Positions 17,358 through 24,931 of a DNA stretch of 64,000 nucleotides are shown in pieces; position 1 is the first letter of the stretch, and every line of letters begins with the position of its first letter. Under the pieces are notes generated by a model. The model worked only from the letters and a program-made list of their open reading frames with translations, was not told the DNA's origin and made no database searches. Source of the stretch: Candidatus Thiodiazotropha sp. LNASS1. GTDB lineage: Bacteria; Pseudomonadota; Gammaproteobacteria; Chromatiales; Chromatiaceae. A program made the translations under genes and the position numbers. The stretch lies in contig NZ_OZ156465.1 of the NCBI RefSeq assembly GCF_964212655.1, positions 4,340,001 to 4,404,000 on the forward strand, written 5' to 3'.

Positions 17358-18215
17358 ATGACACAACTTCGCGAACAGATGATAGACGCCATGACCGTGC
17401 GTGGATTTTCGCCGCGTACCCACCAGAGCTATCTGATGGCGGTGAAGGATCTGGCCCGTTATTATCAGCGTCCCCCGGATCAACTCGGTGAGGATGAGTT
17501 GCAAGCTTACTTTCTGTATCTGGTCAAGGAACGGCACTTAAGCGATGCCAGTTGCCGGCTCTATCGCCATGCCATCCGTTTCTTCTATCTCGAAGTGCTC
17601 CAGCAAGCGTCGTTCGATGTGAAGATTCAGGTGCCCAAACGCAGGCAACGTATCCCGGAGTTACTCCAGCGATCGGAGATCGTACGCATGCTCAATGCCT
17701 GTTCCAACCGTAAGCACCATATGCTATTGCTGACCTGTTATGGCTGCGGCCTGCGGGTCAGTGAACTGGTCAAACTCGAGCTTCGGCATATCGATGGAGA
17801 ACGCGGGTTGCTGCGCATCGATCAGGGCAAGGGTGGTAAGGACCGTTATGTGGGCTTGTCGCCGACGTTGCTCAAGCACCTGCGTGACTATTGGCACGTT
17901 GAGAAGCCTGTGCGCTGGCTGTTTCCCAATGAACAGCATCCCGATGAAGCGTTGTCGATCAGCACGCCGCAGAAGGTATTCCGACGGGCTAAGCGCCAGG
18001 CGGGCATCACCAAGGTGGGTGGCATCCACAGCTTGAGACACGCCTATGCTACCCATCAACTGCAGGCCGGCATGGCAGTGCAGCAGTTGCAGTATCAACT
18101 GGGCCACCGCAGCATCCAATCGACCTTGCGCTATGTACATTGGGTGTTCAATGATCGTCAGAGCGATCGCCGTGGCGCCGATTTGATTGCAGCGCTGGGG
18201 CTGCGCGATGGCTGA
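17358..18215 (+). CDS. Tyrosine recombinase of IS91-like element
   Basis: A 285-residue phage-integrase-family protein with a core-binding N-terminal domain (RGFSPRTHQSYLMAVKDLARYY) and a catalytic domain. The catalytic residues are present: Arg in GCGLRVSEL, Lys in GKGGKDRYVG, His-x-x-Arg in HSLRHAYATH, His in LGHRSIQ and Tyr in TLRYVHW. It lacks the IntI-specific insertion, so it is not a second integron integrase. The end overlaps the transposase start by 8 nt, which suggests coupled translation. Such recombinases accompany a subset of IS91-family transposases, and their exact role in transposition is not settled. The high GC and codon use contrast with the neighbouring cassettes. Confidence 0.88.
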   Translation: MTQLREQMIDAMTVRGFSPRTHQSYLMAVKDLARYYQRPPDQLGEDELQAYFLYLVKERHLSDASCRLYRHAIRFFYLEVLQQASFDVKIQVPKRRQRIPELLQRSEIVRMLNACSNRKHHMLLLTCYGCGLRVSELVKLELRHIDGERGLLRIDQGKGGKDRYVGLSPTLLKHLRDYWHVEKPVRWLFPNEQHPDEALSISTPQKVFRRAKRQAGITKVGGIHSLRHAYATHQLQAGMAVQQLQYQLGHRSIQSTLRYVHWVFNDRQSDRRGADLIAALGLRDG

Positions 18216-19338
18216 GGCCATCGACCTGCAAACCCTGCTCAAGCGCCACCTGCCCACCTACCGCCAACACCACCGTCTCGATCTGCGCCGCTGTCAGGTA
18301 TTGTCACATCTGATGCAGTGCCGGACTGAAGCCATGGGTGGGGTACGCTTAGCCTGTGACCCTTGTCAGGCGCATCAAAACCACTACTATGCCTGTCGCG
18401 ACCGTCACTGCCCGCACTGTCAGTGGCAAGCCTCGCGGCAGTGGGCGGACAAGCAGTTGCGTGCCCAATTGCCGGTAACCTATCATCACTTGGTGTTTAC
18501 CCTGCCCGAGACCCTCAACGGTTGGATCGAACTGTATCCTCAGCTGATCACGACCTTGCTGTTTCAAACAACCTGGGAGACGCTACAGGCCTTCGCTGAA
18601 GACCCCAAGCGCTTGGGCGGGGGGTTGGGGATGACCGCGGTGTTGCACACCTGGGGCTCGACGTTGACACGCCATGTGCACCTGCACTGCCTGGTGCCGG
18701 GCGGCGCGCTGAGCCCGCAAGGCGAGTGGAAACCGAGCAAGAGCGATTATCTGTTTCCTGTGCGTGCGCTCTCAAGGCGCTTTCGCGGTCTGATGGTCAG
18801 CCGATTGCGGGCCTGTGCCCAAGGCGGGGAGCTCACACGCATCAGTCGTCCGGGCGAGATCGATCTCATCCTGGAGCGGTTGATGGGACAAGACTGGGTG
18901 GTCTACAGCAAGCCCTGTCTGCGCACCGAGCATGTCATCGACTATCTGGCCCGATACACCCACCGCACTGCCGTCAGCAACCGCCGACTCCTGGGCTTGG
19001 AGCAGGATCAGGTTGGCTTGCGCTACAAAGACTACCGGGACCGGCGCTGGAAGGTCATGCAGTTGTCTGTCGATGTGTTGATCCAGCGTTTTCTGCTGCA
19101 TGTACTACCCAAGGGCCTGATGCGTATCCGCCATTACGGCTTCCTGGCCAATGCCTGCCGGGCCAGGCAGTTGCCCCGCATCCTTAAGGCGATCGCCGAG
19201 GCAGGCCTACAAGCGGTGGTTGAATCAGAAACAGAGAAGCAGGTGGCCCGTTGGTGTTTTGCCTGTCCCTGCTGTCAACGACCGATGCGTGTGGTCGCGC
19301 AACTAGCGCCGCAATGGCAACGCATGGAAGGCGGATGA
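18208..19338 (+). CDS. IS91-family transposase (HUH nuclease)
   Basis: A rolling-circle transposase of about 376 residues. It has an N-terminal zinc-binding region (CDPCQ, then CRDRHCPHCQ, residues about 50-72), the metal-binding HUH motif HVHLHC near residue 155, and tyrosines in DYLARYTHRTAVSN near residue 246, the last being the family's nucleophile region. A CPCC pair near the C-terminus could bind another zinc. The ATG at 18208 is preferred over the longer frame to 18187 because it overlaps the recombinase stop in the usual ATG...TGA arrangement. No frameshift or stop is seen, so the element may still be active. Confidence 0.9.
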   Translation: MAEAIDLQTLLKRHLPTYRQHHRLDLRRCQVLSHLMQCRTEAMGGVRLACDPCQAHQNHYYACRDRHCPHCQWQASRQWADKQLRAQLPVTYHHLVFTLPETLNGWIELYPQLITTLLFQTTWETLQAFAEDPKRLGGGLGMTAVLHTWGSTLTRHVHLHCLVPGGALSPQGEWKPSKSDYLFPVRALSRRFRGLMVSRLRACAQGGELTRISRPGEIDLILERLMGQDWVVYSKPCLRTEHVIDYLARYTHRTAVSNRRLLGLEQDQVGLRYKDYRDRRWKVMQLSVDVLIQRFLLHVLPKGLMRIRHYGFLANACRARQLPRILKAIAEAGLQAVVESETEKQVARWCFACPCCQRPMRVVAQLAPQWQRMEGG

Positions 19339-19685
19339 CGATGCCCTAGCCTGAGCGTCGGCGTCATCCAGACACTTGATCAGCTCAAGCGCTGAGGTCA
19401 AAGTGCGGCCAATCCTCTGAAAATAGGTTATTATCGGAGCAAAAGGGAGCCGCAAGCCGTGCTCGAACCACAGGGAGGTCGGTCAAAACCGCTCCCAACA
19501 GCCCTAGCGCAACGGAACGCTGTCACGCCAATCTCCCTCAGGTGCAAGGCGCCAAAAACAAATTCTTATTAATAGAGAGTGGGCAGCCACCCCAAGGTCG
19601 GCTTAGTCCAACAGGCGTTTATCCCGCATGCGGAAAACGCACGAGGGATAAACACTACACGGTTAAATGGCAATGTGAGTCTGAG

Positions 19686-20141
19686 ATGGAACTGGATAAA
19701 GTCAGTAAGAGGTTATCTGAACTCGCTGCAAATAAGCCTAATCGTTATTCTGTTGAGGAGGTTGATTCAGCGCTAGAATCTAAGCATGAAGGAATTCAGG
19801 TGTGTGCAGCAAAGACCTTAGGGGCTTGGGGTGACGAGAAATCTATAGAAAAACTGAAAAACAGACTTGAAAAGATTTCGAAACTACCCGCTCGCTGGGG
19901 CGCAGTATCTGCAATGTCAAAATCACTAGCGCCGCATCTTAAACAAAATGACATTGATTGGGTGTTGAGTTTATACCTAAATAGTTCGAATCCACATAAC
20001 AGGTTTTCGTTAAGCGTACTTCTAATGTCTCTACCAAAAATAGAGACACTGAGAAAACTAGAATTGAAATTAAATCAAGGTGGTGTTGACCCAAAGGATG
20101 TCCGTTATGCGAAGGCTATTATTCAAAAATCTGCCATTTAA
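19686..20141 (+). CDS. HEAT-repeat-like cassette protein
   Basis: A cassette gene of 151 residues with HEAT-like helical repeats (IQVCAAKTLGAWGDEKSIEKLKNRL, split as a helix pair with the conserved Gly-Asp turn, and a second unit near RWGAVSAMSKSL). Such scaffolds bind other proteins, and the partner here is unknown. The frame is open from 19542, but the upstream codons fall in sequence that probably belongs to the IS91-like element, so the ATG at 19686 is a better start. The stop codon lies directly against the mini attC-like site. The cassette's left border cannot be found, so the IS insertion may have removed or separated it. Confidence 0.65.
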   Translation: MELDKVSKRLSELAANKPNRYSVEEVDSALESKHEGIQVCAAKTLGAWGDEKSIEKLKNRLEKISKLPARWGAVSAMSKSLAPHLKQNDIDWVLSLYLNSSNPHNRFSLSVLLMSLPKIETLRKLELKLNQGGVDPKDVRYAKAIIQKSAI

Positions 20142-20145
20142 AAAT

Positions 20146-20186
20146 GTATAACGAGACGTGGGGTCTCGTTAATATAGCTGTTATGC
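20146..20186 (+). repeat. Mini attC-like site, copy 2
   Basis: GTATAAC (20146-20152) to GTTATGC (20180-20186), with the perfect AACGAGAC/GTCTCGTT hairpin between. The following cassette begins G/TTATGC, and its own R'' at 20617 is GCATAAC, the exact reverse complement. This shows that the crossover point lies at this GTT and that the mini-site is a genuine cassette boundary. Confidence 0.85.
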
Positions 20187-20195
20187 ATAGAAATT

Positions 20196-20612
20196 ATGAA
20201 ATATAAAGCTACTCTGTTCTCATTGCTTTTCTGTATTTCTCCATGCTATGGCATTGAAATGCCAGAAGATTTTAATATTCAAATAGCTAAAGATATGAGC
20301 AAGGGATATTGCACTGATATTCAATTCACTCAATGTCTAGGGACCGATGAGCAAGCCTGTACTGTCCACATGCAAAAATCAGTGGCTAAGTGTGATTACT
20401 CACCTCTTTGGCAGGAATTCAACCGAAAAGAAGAAGCAGGAGATGATTACGTTTTTGACAGAAAAATACAATACAAGATAGGTGAATGTGTAAATAGTGA
20501 GTTGCGAAAATTATTTGGTGTTTCAGACTCTCAATATGAACAATGCTTAGTTGATCATTCGTTCCGGCTTAAAGAAAGTATGAAAGCTAAGCGAGTGATA
20601 CTGGAAGAATGA
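20196..20612 (+). CDS. Secreted cysteine-containing cassette protein
   Basis: A 138-residue cassette protein of unknown function. A signal peptide is clear (MKYKATLFSLLFCISPCYG, cleavage about residue 19). The mature part has five or more cysteines (YCTDIQFTQCLG, QACTVHM, KCDYS, ECVNS, QCLVDHS), which suggests disulfide bonds in the periplasm or outside the cell. It starts 16 nt after the crossover point, so it may depend on an upstream promoter in the array or at attI. AT-rich and without a recognised family. Confidence 0.75.
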   Translation: MKYKATLFSLLFCISPCYGIEMPEDFNIQIAKDMSKGYCTDIQFTQCLGTDEQACTVHMQKSVAKCDYSPLWQEFNRKEEAGDDYVFDRKIQYKIGECVNSELRKLFGVSDSQYEQCLVDHSFRLKESMKAKRVILEE

Positions 20613-20616
20613 AATC

Positions 20617-20698
20617 GCATAACAAGCACATCATGTCGTTCGCTGTCGCTCACTGGGATGCTCCGCTTCGCTGCGCACCCCATATGTGAACGTTAGTG
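20617..20698 (+). other. attC site of the secreted-protein cassette
   Basis: 82 nt from R'' GCATAAC to R' GTTAGTG. The inner arms CACAT and ATGTG pair, and an imperfect stem fills the middle. Similar in outline to the attC at 24932. Confidence 0.85.
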
Positions 20699-20712
20699 TT
20701 TATTAGAAAAGG

Positions 20713-21126
20713 ATGATTCTATTACTCATATTACTAATCTTTCTACCAATACTCACCTATAGGTGGGCGCGTACGCATATGCCAGCGTACAAGGTAACCG
20801 CACTAGGTATATCATTCGGCCTTATAGCAGCTCCCTTTTCACTGGGCTTATATTCAATGTTCTTTCTTCATCCGTCCGGGATTGTTACTGGCCTTCCAGG
20901 CCTGATTCTATCCATGTTTCATGGCTCACCCGGCTATCATATTTCAATTCAACTAGGCTTAGTTCCATCACACACCGTAATGGCTGGCCCAAATAGCCTG
21001 TTAGTAGTGGTCGTAAATGGTGTATTTTGGGCAATCATCTATGGGTTACTAGGTTATGCATTTGACAAATATCGCCATCACAGGCAAAACACTAACAAGT
21101 CGCTCGTGCGGGACGCTCCGCGCTAA
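20713..21126 (+). CDS. Multi-pass membrane cassette protein
   Basis: A 137-residue hydrophobic protein with an estimated four membrane segments (residues about 1-16, 27-50, 52-68 and 95-118) and a basic C-terminal tail. I do not recognise a family. The start lies 21 nt after the crossover at 20692 and right behind AAAAGG. The last ten codons run into the attC site, a common arrangement for cassette genes. It is AT-rich, like the other cassette genes. It could be an integral membrane accessory protein, but nothing in sequence or neighbours points to a specific role. Confidence 0.72.
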   Translation: MILLLILLIFLPILTYRWARTHMPAYKVTALGISFGLIAAPFSLGLYSMFFLHPSGIVTGLPGLILSMFHGSPGYHISIQLGLVPSHTVMAGPNSLLVVVVNGVFWAIIYGLLGYAFDKYRHHRQNTNKSLVRDAPR

Positions 21127-21159
21127 CGCGCGGTTCGCCCCACTGCTCAAACGTTATAC
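21090..21159 (+). other. attC site of the membrane-protein cassette
   Basis: 70 nt from R'' CACTAAC to R' GTTATAC. R'' is the perfect complement of the cassette's own start (GTTAGTG at 20692). The middle contains a GCG-rich imperfect hairpin. Confidence 0.87.
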
Positions 21160-21168
21160 GAATAAAGA

Positions 21169-22056
21169 ATGATGGAGCATTTAGCTGAACCGGTTCAAAA
21201 AGAATATGACCGCTGGAGAGATGAAATTGGTGAAGCTGATCCATACTCCGGTAGTGATACCGTAGGGATTCAAACGGTTTTGCGAGCCCATTTTTTGATT
21301 GCTGATTACTTTTATAAAGAAGGAGAAGGGCTTGGAGGTATTGGTCCAAAGAGTATTGAAATGCTTCATTCTGCTCTATATCGTCAATTTGTCGGGTATG
21401 GTGGCAAGCAGAAATGGACTAGCCCGTATGATAAATGCGCAACGCTAATGTATGGCCTCGTAAAAGATCATGCATTTCACGATGCCAATAAAAGGACTGC
21501 ATTTTTAGTATCACTATATCATCTACATAAATTTGGCAGATGCCCATGCGTAGGCCAACAAGAATATGAAGATTTTACGGTAGAAATAGCTGAAAACAAG
21601 CTTGGAAAATATCGCAGATACAAAGATTTTGTCAAAAAGAAAAAAGAAGATCCGGAGGTTTTGTTTATCTCTGATTTTCTAAAGAGGAAGTCAAGGAATA
21701 TTGATAAACGCTTTTACTCAGTAACCTATCGGGAATTGAATAATATTCTACATGGATATGGCTTTGGGCTGAGTAATCCAAAAAAGAATTTTATTGATAT
21801 AGTAAGGTTCGATAAAAAGAGAAAAATACTTGGAGTATTAGGAAAACACGAAACAGTAGAAACTAAGCTTGGCCAAATAGGCTTTCCTAGTTGGAAAACA
21901 CAGGTAGGTAAAGGTGCCATTAACACAGTCAGGAAAGTAACAGATCTGTTGCCAGAAAAAGGCATTGATTCCGAGACATTTTTCCATGGCACTGACACAA
22001 TGGAGTCATTAATTGACATTTACCATGCCCCATTACGGAGGCTAGCAGATCGTTGA
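21169..22056 (+). CDS. Doc/Fic-type toxin-like cassette protein
   Basis: A 295-residue protein with the Fic/Doc active-site motif HAFHDANKRTAF near residues 101-112. This fits the H-x-F-x-(D/E)-(A/G)-N-(K/G)-R form; the lysine in place of the second glycine is typical of Doc-like kinases, which inactivate EF-Tu. The N-terminal half aligns in outline with death-on-curing proteins (SIEMLHSALYRQF; CATLMYGLVKDHAF). Unlike Doc (about 126 residues) it has an added C-terminal part of about 150 residues, with YRELNNILHGYGF, whose function I cannot name. No antitoxin gene accompanies it in the cassette. The added part might hold the inhibitory element, or the protein may not be toxic. Starts at 21169 or 21172 are equally possible. 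Confidence 0.8.
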   Translation: MMEHLAEPVQKEYDRWRDEIGEADPYSGSDTVGIQTVLRAHFLIADYFYKEGEGLGGIGPKSIEMLHSALYRQFVGYGGKQKWTSPYDKCATLMYGLVKDHAFHDANKRTAFLVSLYHLHKFGRCPCVGQQEYEDFTVEIAENKLGKYRRYKDFVKKKKEDPEVLFISDFLKRKSRNIDKRFYSVTYRELNNILHGYGFGLSNPKKNFIDIVRFDKKRKILGVLGKHETVETKLGQIGFPSWKTQVGKGAINTVRKVTDLLPEKGIDSETFFHGTDTMESLIDIYHAPLRRLADR

Positions 22057-22073
22057 GTAAATCGTATAAAAAT

Positions 22074-22114
22074 GTATAACGAGACGTGGGGTCTCGTTAA
22101 TATAGCTGTTATGT
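22074..22114 (+). repeat. Mini attC-like site, copy 3 (Doc-like cassette)
   Basis: R'' GTATAAC (22074-22080), the hairpin, and R' GTTATGT (22108-22114). R'' is the exact complement of the cassette start GTTATAC at 21153, so this short element is the attC of the Doc-like cassette. Identity with the other copies extends a few bases left of R'' (AAAATG). Confidence 0.87.
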
Positions 22115-22136
22115 TTCTGAATAAGATGAAAAAATA

Positions 22137-22847
22137 ATGGATGATACAAAGCAAAAAATCGCTCTATTCATAGATGCTGACAATGCACCAGCGACTAAAT
22201 TCGAAGATGTGCTTAGTGAAGTTGCAAAATACGGCGTGGTAACAATAAGAAAAGCCTATGGTAACTGGAAAAAACCATCCATCAAGGCATGGGAAGATCT
22301 TTTGCATGAATATGCTATTCAGCCAATACAGCAATATGACCTATCTAAAGGAAAAAACGCATCAGATATAGCGCTTGTTATTGACGCAATGGATGTAATG
22401 TACACGAAAGATATAGATGTAATGTGCTTTGTGTCATCTGATTGTGATTTTACACCTATGGTCACTCGTGCGTTAGCAGAAGGCAAGGTAGTACTGGGGT
22501 TTGGTGAGAGAAAAACACCAGCTCCTTTCGTAAACGCATGTTCCAAATTCTTGTTTCTGGATCAAGAGCCTGCGAACAGTGGCGCAAATAAGCAAAAAAC
22601 CAAAAATATAAAATCTGACACAAAGTTAATAAATTTACTTCGTCAAGCTATTGAAGCAACTGAAGAGGATAATGGTTGGGCTGCTCTGGGACCTGTCGGC
22701 GCGCATATATCAAATAAAACTTCATTTGACCCCAGGAATTATGGTTACAAAAATTTGAGTAGTCTCATTAAGGCTATAGATTTATTTGAACTTAAACGGG
22801 GACCAGGTAATTCATACCTAGTTAAAGATGTGCGAAAGAAAAAATAA
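22137..22847 (+). CDS. NYN-domain (LabA/DUF88) protein with OST-HTH domain
   Basis: A 236-residue cassette protein. The N-terminal NYN domain (residues about 6-140) is a PIN-like nuclease fold with the acidic residues in FIDADN, DIALVIDAMD and SSDCDFTPMV, consistent with metal-dependent RNA cleavage. A lysine-rich linker follows, then an OST-HTH/LOTUS-type winged helix (about 160-232), which in other proteins binds RNA. The pair of domains occurs widely in bacteria, with functions in RNA processing or possibly defence. Only the fold is firm here; a specific substrate is unknown. It is a single-gene cassette with an ATG 29 nt after the crossover. Confidence 0.85.
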   Translation: MDDTKQKIALFIDADNAPATKFEDVLSEVAKYGVVTIRKAYGNWKKPSIKAWEDLLHEYAIQPIQQYDLSKGKNASDIALVIDAMDVMYTKDIDVMCFVSSDCDFTPMVTRALAEGKVVLGFGERKTPAPFVNACSKFLFLDQEPANSGANKQKTKNIKSDTKLINLLRQAIEATEEDNGWAALGPVGAHISNKTSFDPRNYGYKNLSSLIKAIDLFELKRGPGNSYLVKDVRKKK

Positions 22848-22913
22848 ACAAAACAATCAGCTCCACAGGATTCGCTTCCTTCGGTCGCTCCCCCGTGAGC
22901 TGTGGCGTTATAT
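22848..22913 (+). other. attC site of the NYN cassette
   Basis: 66 nt from R'' ACAAAAC to R' GTTATAT. R'' differs at one base from the complement of the cassette start (GTTATGT). The inner arms CAGCTC and GAGCTG pair. The stop codon of the NYN gene overlaps the left end. Confidence 0.78.
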
Positions 22914-22933
22914 TTCAAGAGGTAGTGTGACAA

Positions 22934-23590
22934 ATGCTTAATATGCAAATGACCATAGTCCTGGTCATTTTGACAATAATACTCCTGGCGGTAGGGGTGA
23001 AAACCGTAGGATCTGATGGTTATGAAAGCGTGGTGCATTCACTAAGTATCGGCTTTGTTGTCAGTGTCATATTCTATTTTCTTGTCGTGTTTATGCCTGA
23101 GCGCAAGCGAAGAAAAATGGTGCATGAGGCTCTAAAAAGCCAATACACTCAATTTAAACTTTCTTGTATAGATACATTCTTGATACTTAGCGACTCTCAA
23201 GAATACGAAAACAGAACAGAACTACTTAATTTGTCTGAGTTTCAGCGTTACTTTAAGAATAACAATAAACGCGGAGAGAATCGCTGGAACGCGGTAGCAA
23301 ATTCACTTCAATCCAACGAGTTCTATTTGAAAGAAATTATTTACCATCTTCGCATGCTGAATGAAGAAATAAGATATACGCGCAATGTTGTCAATCTAAA
23401 CGACCCAGAAGTATTTGACTTCCTAAATCGCCTATCACAATCGATTGTGCGAATGGAATCAACAGAAAGGGAATATGATGACATAAAGTCGTTTTGTGGC
23501 TTTTTGTGGTCAATTTTTACCGGCTGGAGTTGGGTTGAAGGATATAGAGAATCAGATCTAATTAAGGAAATGCTGGGGCGTGCAAAGTGA
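22934..23590 (+). CDS. Two-helix membrane cassette protein
   Basis: A 218-residue protein with two N-terminal membrane segments (residues about 2-20 and 33-53) and a long charged cytoplasmic domain rich in helix-forming residues (KSQYTQFKLSCIDTFLILSD and a region with many Asn, Glu and Arg). I do not recognise a family, although similar two-helix plus soluble-domain proteins are common in cassette arrays. Start and stop sit within a cassette bordered by the attC at 22848 and mini-site copy 4. AT-rich. No catalytic motif was seen. Confidence 0.75.
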   Translation: MLNMQMTIVLVILTIILLAVGVKTVGSDGYESVVHSLSIGFVVSVIFYFLVVFMPERKRRKMVHEALKSQYTQFKLSCIDTFLILSDSQEYENRTELLNLSEFQRYFKNNNKRGENRWNAVANSLQSNEFYLKEIIYHLRMLNEEIRYTRNVVNLNDPEVFDFLNRLSQSIVRMESTEREYDDIKSFCGFLWSIFTGWSWVEGYRESDLIKEMLGRAK

Positions 23591-23601
23591 AATATAAAAA
23601 T

Positions 23602-23642
23602 GTATAACGAGACGTGGGGTCTCGTTAATATAGCTGTTATAA
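23602..23642 (+). repeat. Mini attC-like site, copy 4
   Basis: R'' GTATAAC (23602-23608), hairpin, R' GTTATAA (23636-23642). It closes the two-helix membrane cassette, whose start GTTATAT predicts ATATAAC, one base off. The next cassette starts G/TTATAA and ends with the exact complement TTATAAC. Confidence 0.83.
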
Positions 23643-23652
23643 CCAACAGAGC

Positions 23653-23967
23653 ATGAGATCACTATTAATAATATTTCTACTTATAGTACCTGTAAAGATA
23701 AATGCGGAAATGGCTGTATTGGATGTCGATATCACCATATCGCAAGATGAATGTATGAAGAGATCGAAAGAGGTCATGATTAAAGTGGGTGCAAAAGAAC
23801 TAGATATTATGGAATTAGAGCATATCCTATCCGCAGGAGCAGGTGATTATCATTATTTTGTGGTATGTCGTGCAGATAAAGGATTGGCATTTATTGGAGA
23901 AGAAGGTGCCCAATATGCAGGAGGGAGCGCTTTTGTTGAGCAGGCAGCAGATGCCTTACGTAAATAA
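23653..23967 (+). CDS. Small secreted cassette protein
   Basis: A 104-residue protein with a signal peptide (MRSLLIIFLLIVPVKINA, cleavage about residue 18). The mature part has two cysteines (DECMKRS and FVVCRAD) that may form one disulfide, and an alternating pattern suggesting a small alpha/beta fold. No family recognised. The ATG lies 17 nt after the crossover point of copy 4, with little room for its own promoter. The periplasm or cell surface is the likely location. Confidence 0.75.
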   Translation: MRSLLIIFLLIVPVKINAEMAVLDVDITISQDECMKRSKEVMIKVGAKELDIMELEHILSAGAGDYHYFVVCRADKGLAFIGEEGAQYAGGSAFVEQAADALRK

Positions 23968-23976
23968 ATATATTGG

Positions 23977-24043
23977 TTATAACCAGCGGCTCCAGCGGAC
24001 GTCGGCGCTGTAACGCCTCTTCCGCTGAGCCTTATCGTTAGGG
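23977..24043 (+). other. attC site of the small secreted cassette
   Basis: 67 nt from R'' TTATAAC to R' GTTAGGG. R'' is the exact complement of the cassette start GTTATAA at 23636. The arms CCAGCGG/CCGCTGAG pair across the centre. Confidence 0.88.
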
Positions 24044-24058
24044 TTGATAAGGATACAC

Positions 24059-24919
24059 ATGAAGATCGAAGATCTACTTGAGCCCCAAGCATTGAAGTCG
24101 ATTCGAAGAATTCAAGAGCAAATGGATAGTCTTCGTAGAGCTACGGAGCCAACAAGAGAGTTGCGGAAACAGATCGAAGCCATATCAAAAGCCTCTGATC
24201 TCCATATGCAGAGCTACCAGTCGTCGATCACAAGGATATCCGAAGCTTGGGCGAAAGATGTTCAGCCAGCCATTGAGGCAATTAGAAAACTCAACCAAAG
24301 GTTGTCACCATTCGATGAAACCATAAAGCAAATAAATCGGAGAATGGAGCCGTATTCAGAGGCTCTACGCCAGATAAGAGAACTTTCAGAACGAGTATCT
24401 ATTCAACTTCAGCCGCTAGCATTCGCTGATGCCTACGAGCTGGTAACGGAAAGATATACTGAGCTTTCTCAATCCGGGGTGTCGCAACCCGCAGAAGCCC
24501 TAACTAACGAAATAGAAGAAAAAATTGAAACTGCTTACGAGCACCCACTTTCGTTAGAGTTCTATTTGAATCTACTCATTGCGCTATTCATATTCATTCT
24601 TTCGCAAGTTTCGTCAATCGAGTCCGAAGAGGACATACTCAGTCAAATTAACGAGTTGCAAGAACTCGTGGTTTCAAACACATCTGTACTAAACGAGGCG
24701 GAGAATGAAGAAATATTTTACGTGGTTACAAATGGGGTGAACTTAAGAAAAGGCCCAAGCACAAGCCATGAAATCTTGACTGTTCTCCATCCCAACATGA
24801 AAGTCAGATTTCTTGAACGGGAGAGTAAATGGCTAAGAATCGAATGTTTTGATTATTTATCAGAAACAACTAGGGAAGGCTGGGCGCATGAAGATTACCT
24901 GAAAATGCTCAAGCAATGA
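24059..24919 (+). CDS. Membrane-anchored SH3-domain cassette protein
   Basis: A 286-residue protein. The first 130 residues are helical and repetitive (IRRIQEQMDSLRR, IRKLNQRLSPFDETIKQI, LRQIRELSERV), probably a coiled coil. A membrane segment follows (FYLNLLIALFIFILSQ, about residues 165-182). The C-terminal 65 residues form a bacterial SH3 domain (GVNLRKGPSTSHEILTVL ... WLRI ... GWAHEDYL), which often binds peptidoglycan. The start at 24059 has AAGGA about 8 nt upstream and is preferred over an open frame to 24044. The SH3 domain would lie in the periplasm if the N-terminus is cytoplasmic. Role unknown. Confidence 0.82.
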   Translation: MKIEDLLEPQALKSIRRIQEQMDSLRRATEPTRELRKQIEAISKASDLHMQSYQSSITRISEAWAKDVQPAIEAIRKLNQRLSPFDETIKQINRRMEPYSEALRQIRELSERVSIQLQPLAFADAYELVTERYTELSQSGVSQPAEALTNEIEEKIETAYEHPLSLEFYLNLLIALFIFILSQVSSIESEEDILSQINELQELVVSNTSVLNEAENEEIFYVVTNGVNLRKGPSTSHEILTVLHPNMKVRFLERESKWLRIECFDYLSETTREGWAHEDYLKMLKQ

Positions 24920-24931
24920 GAGTGCAAAAAA

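Larger units (their letters stand above)
17261..19541 (+). mobile_element. IS91-family element with companion recombinase
   Basis: Two overlapping genes, a tyrosine recombinase and an IS91-type HUH transposase, with GC-rich flanks that differ from the AT-rich cassettes around them. The left edge is taken right after GAAC at 17257-17260, in agreement with IS91 target use. The right edge is uncertain and lies between 19339 and 19685. A hairpin (GTTTATCCC and GGGATAAAC arms, about 19617-19655) may belong to the element's right end. IS91-family elements move by rolling circle and make no target duplication, so the edges cannot be confirmed from repeats. Confidence 0.75.

Noticed and set aside
17216-23638. 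41-nt repeats as a CRISPR array
   Set aside because: The copies are 1.5-3 kb apart with genes between them; there are no spacers or cas genes.
17216-23638. 41-nt repeats as terminal inverted repeats of a transposon
   Set aside because: All copies have the same orientation and their ends fit cassette crossover points.
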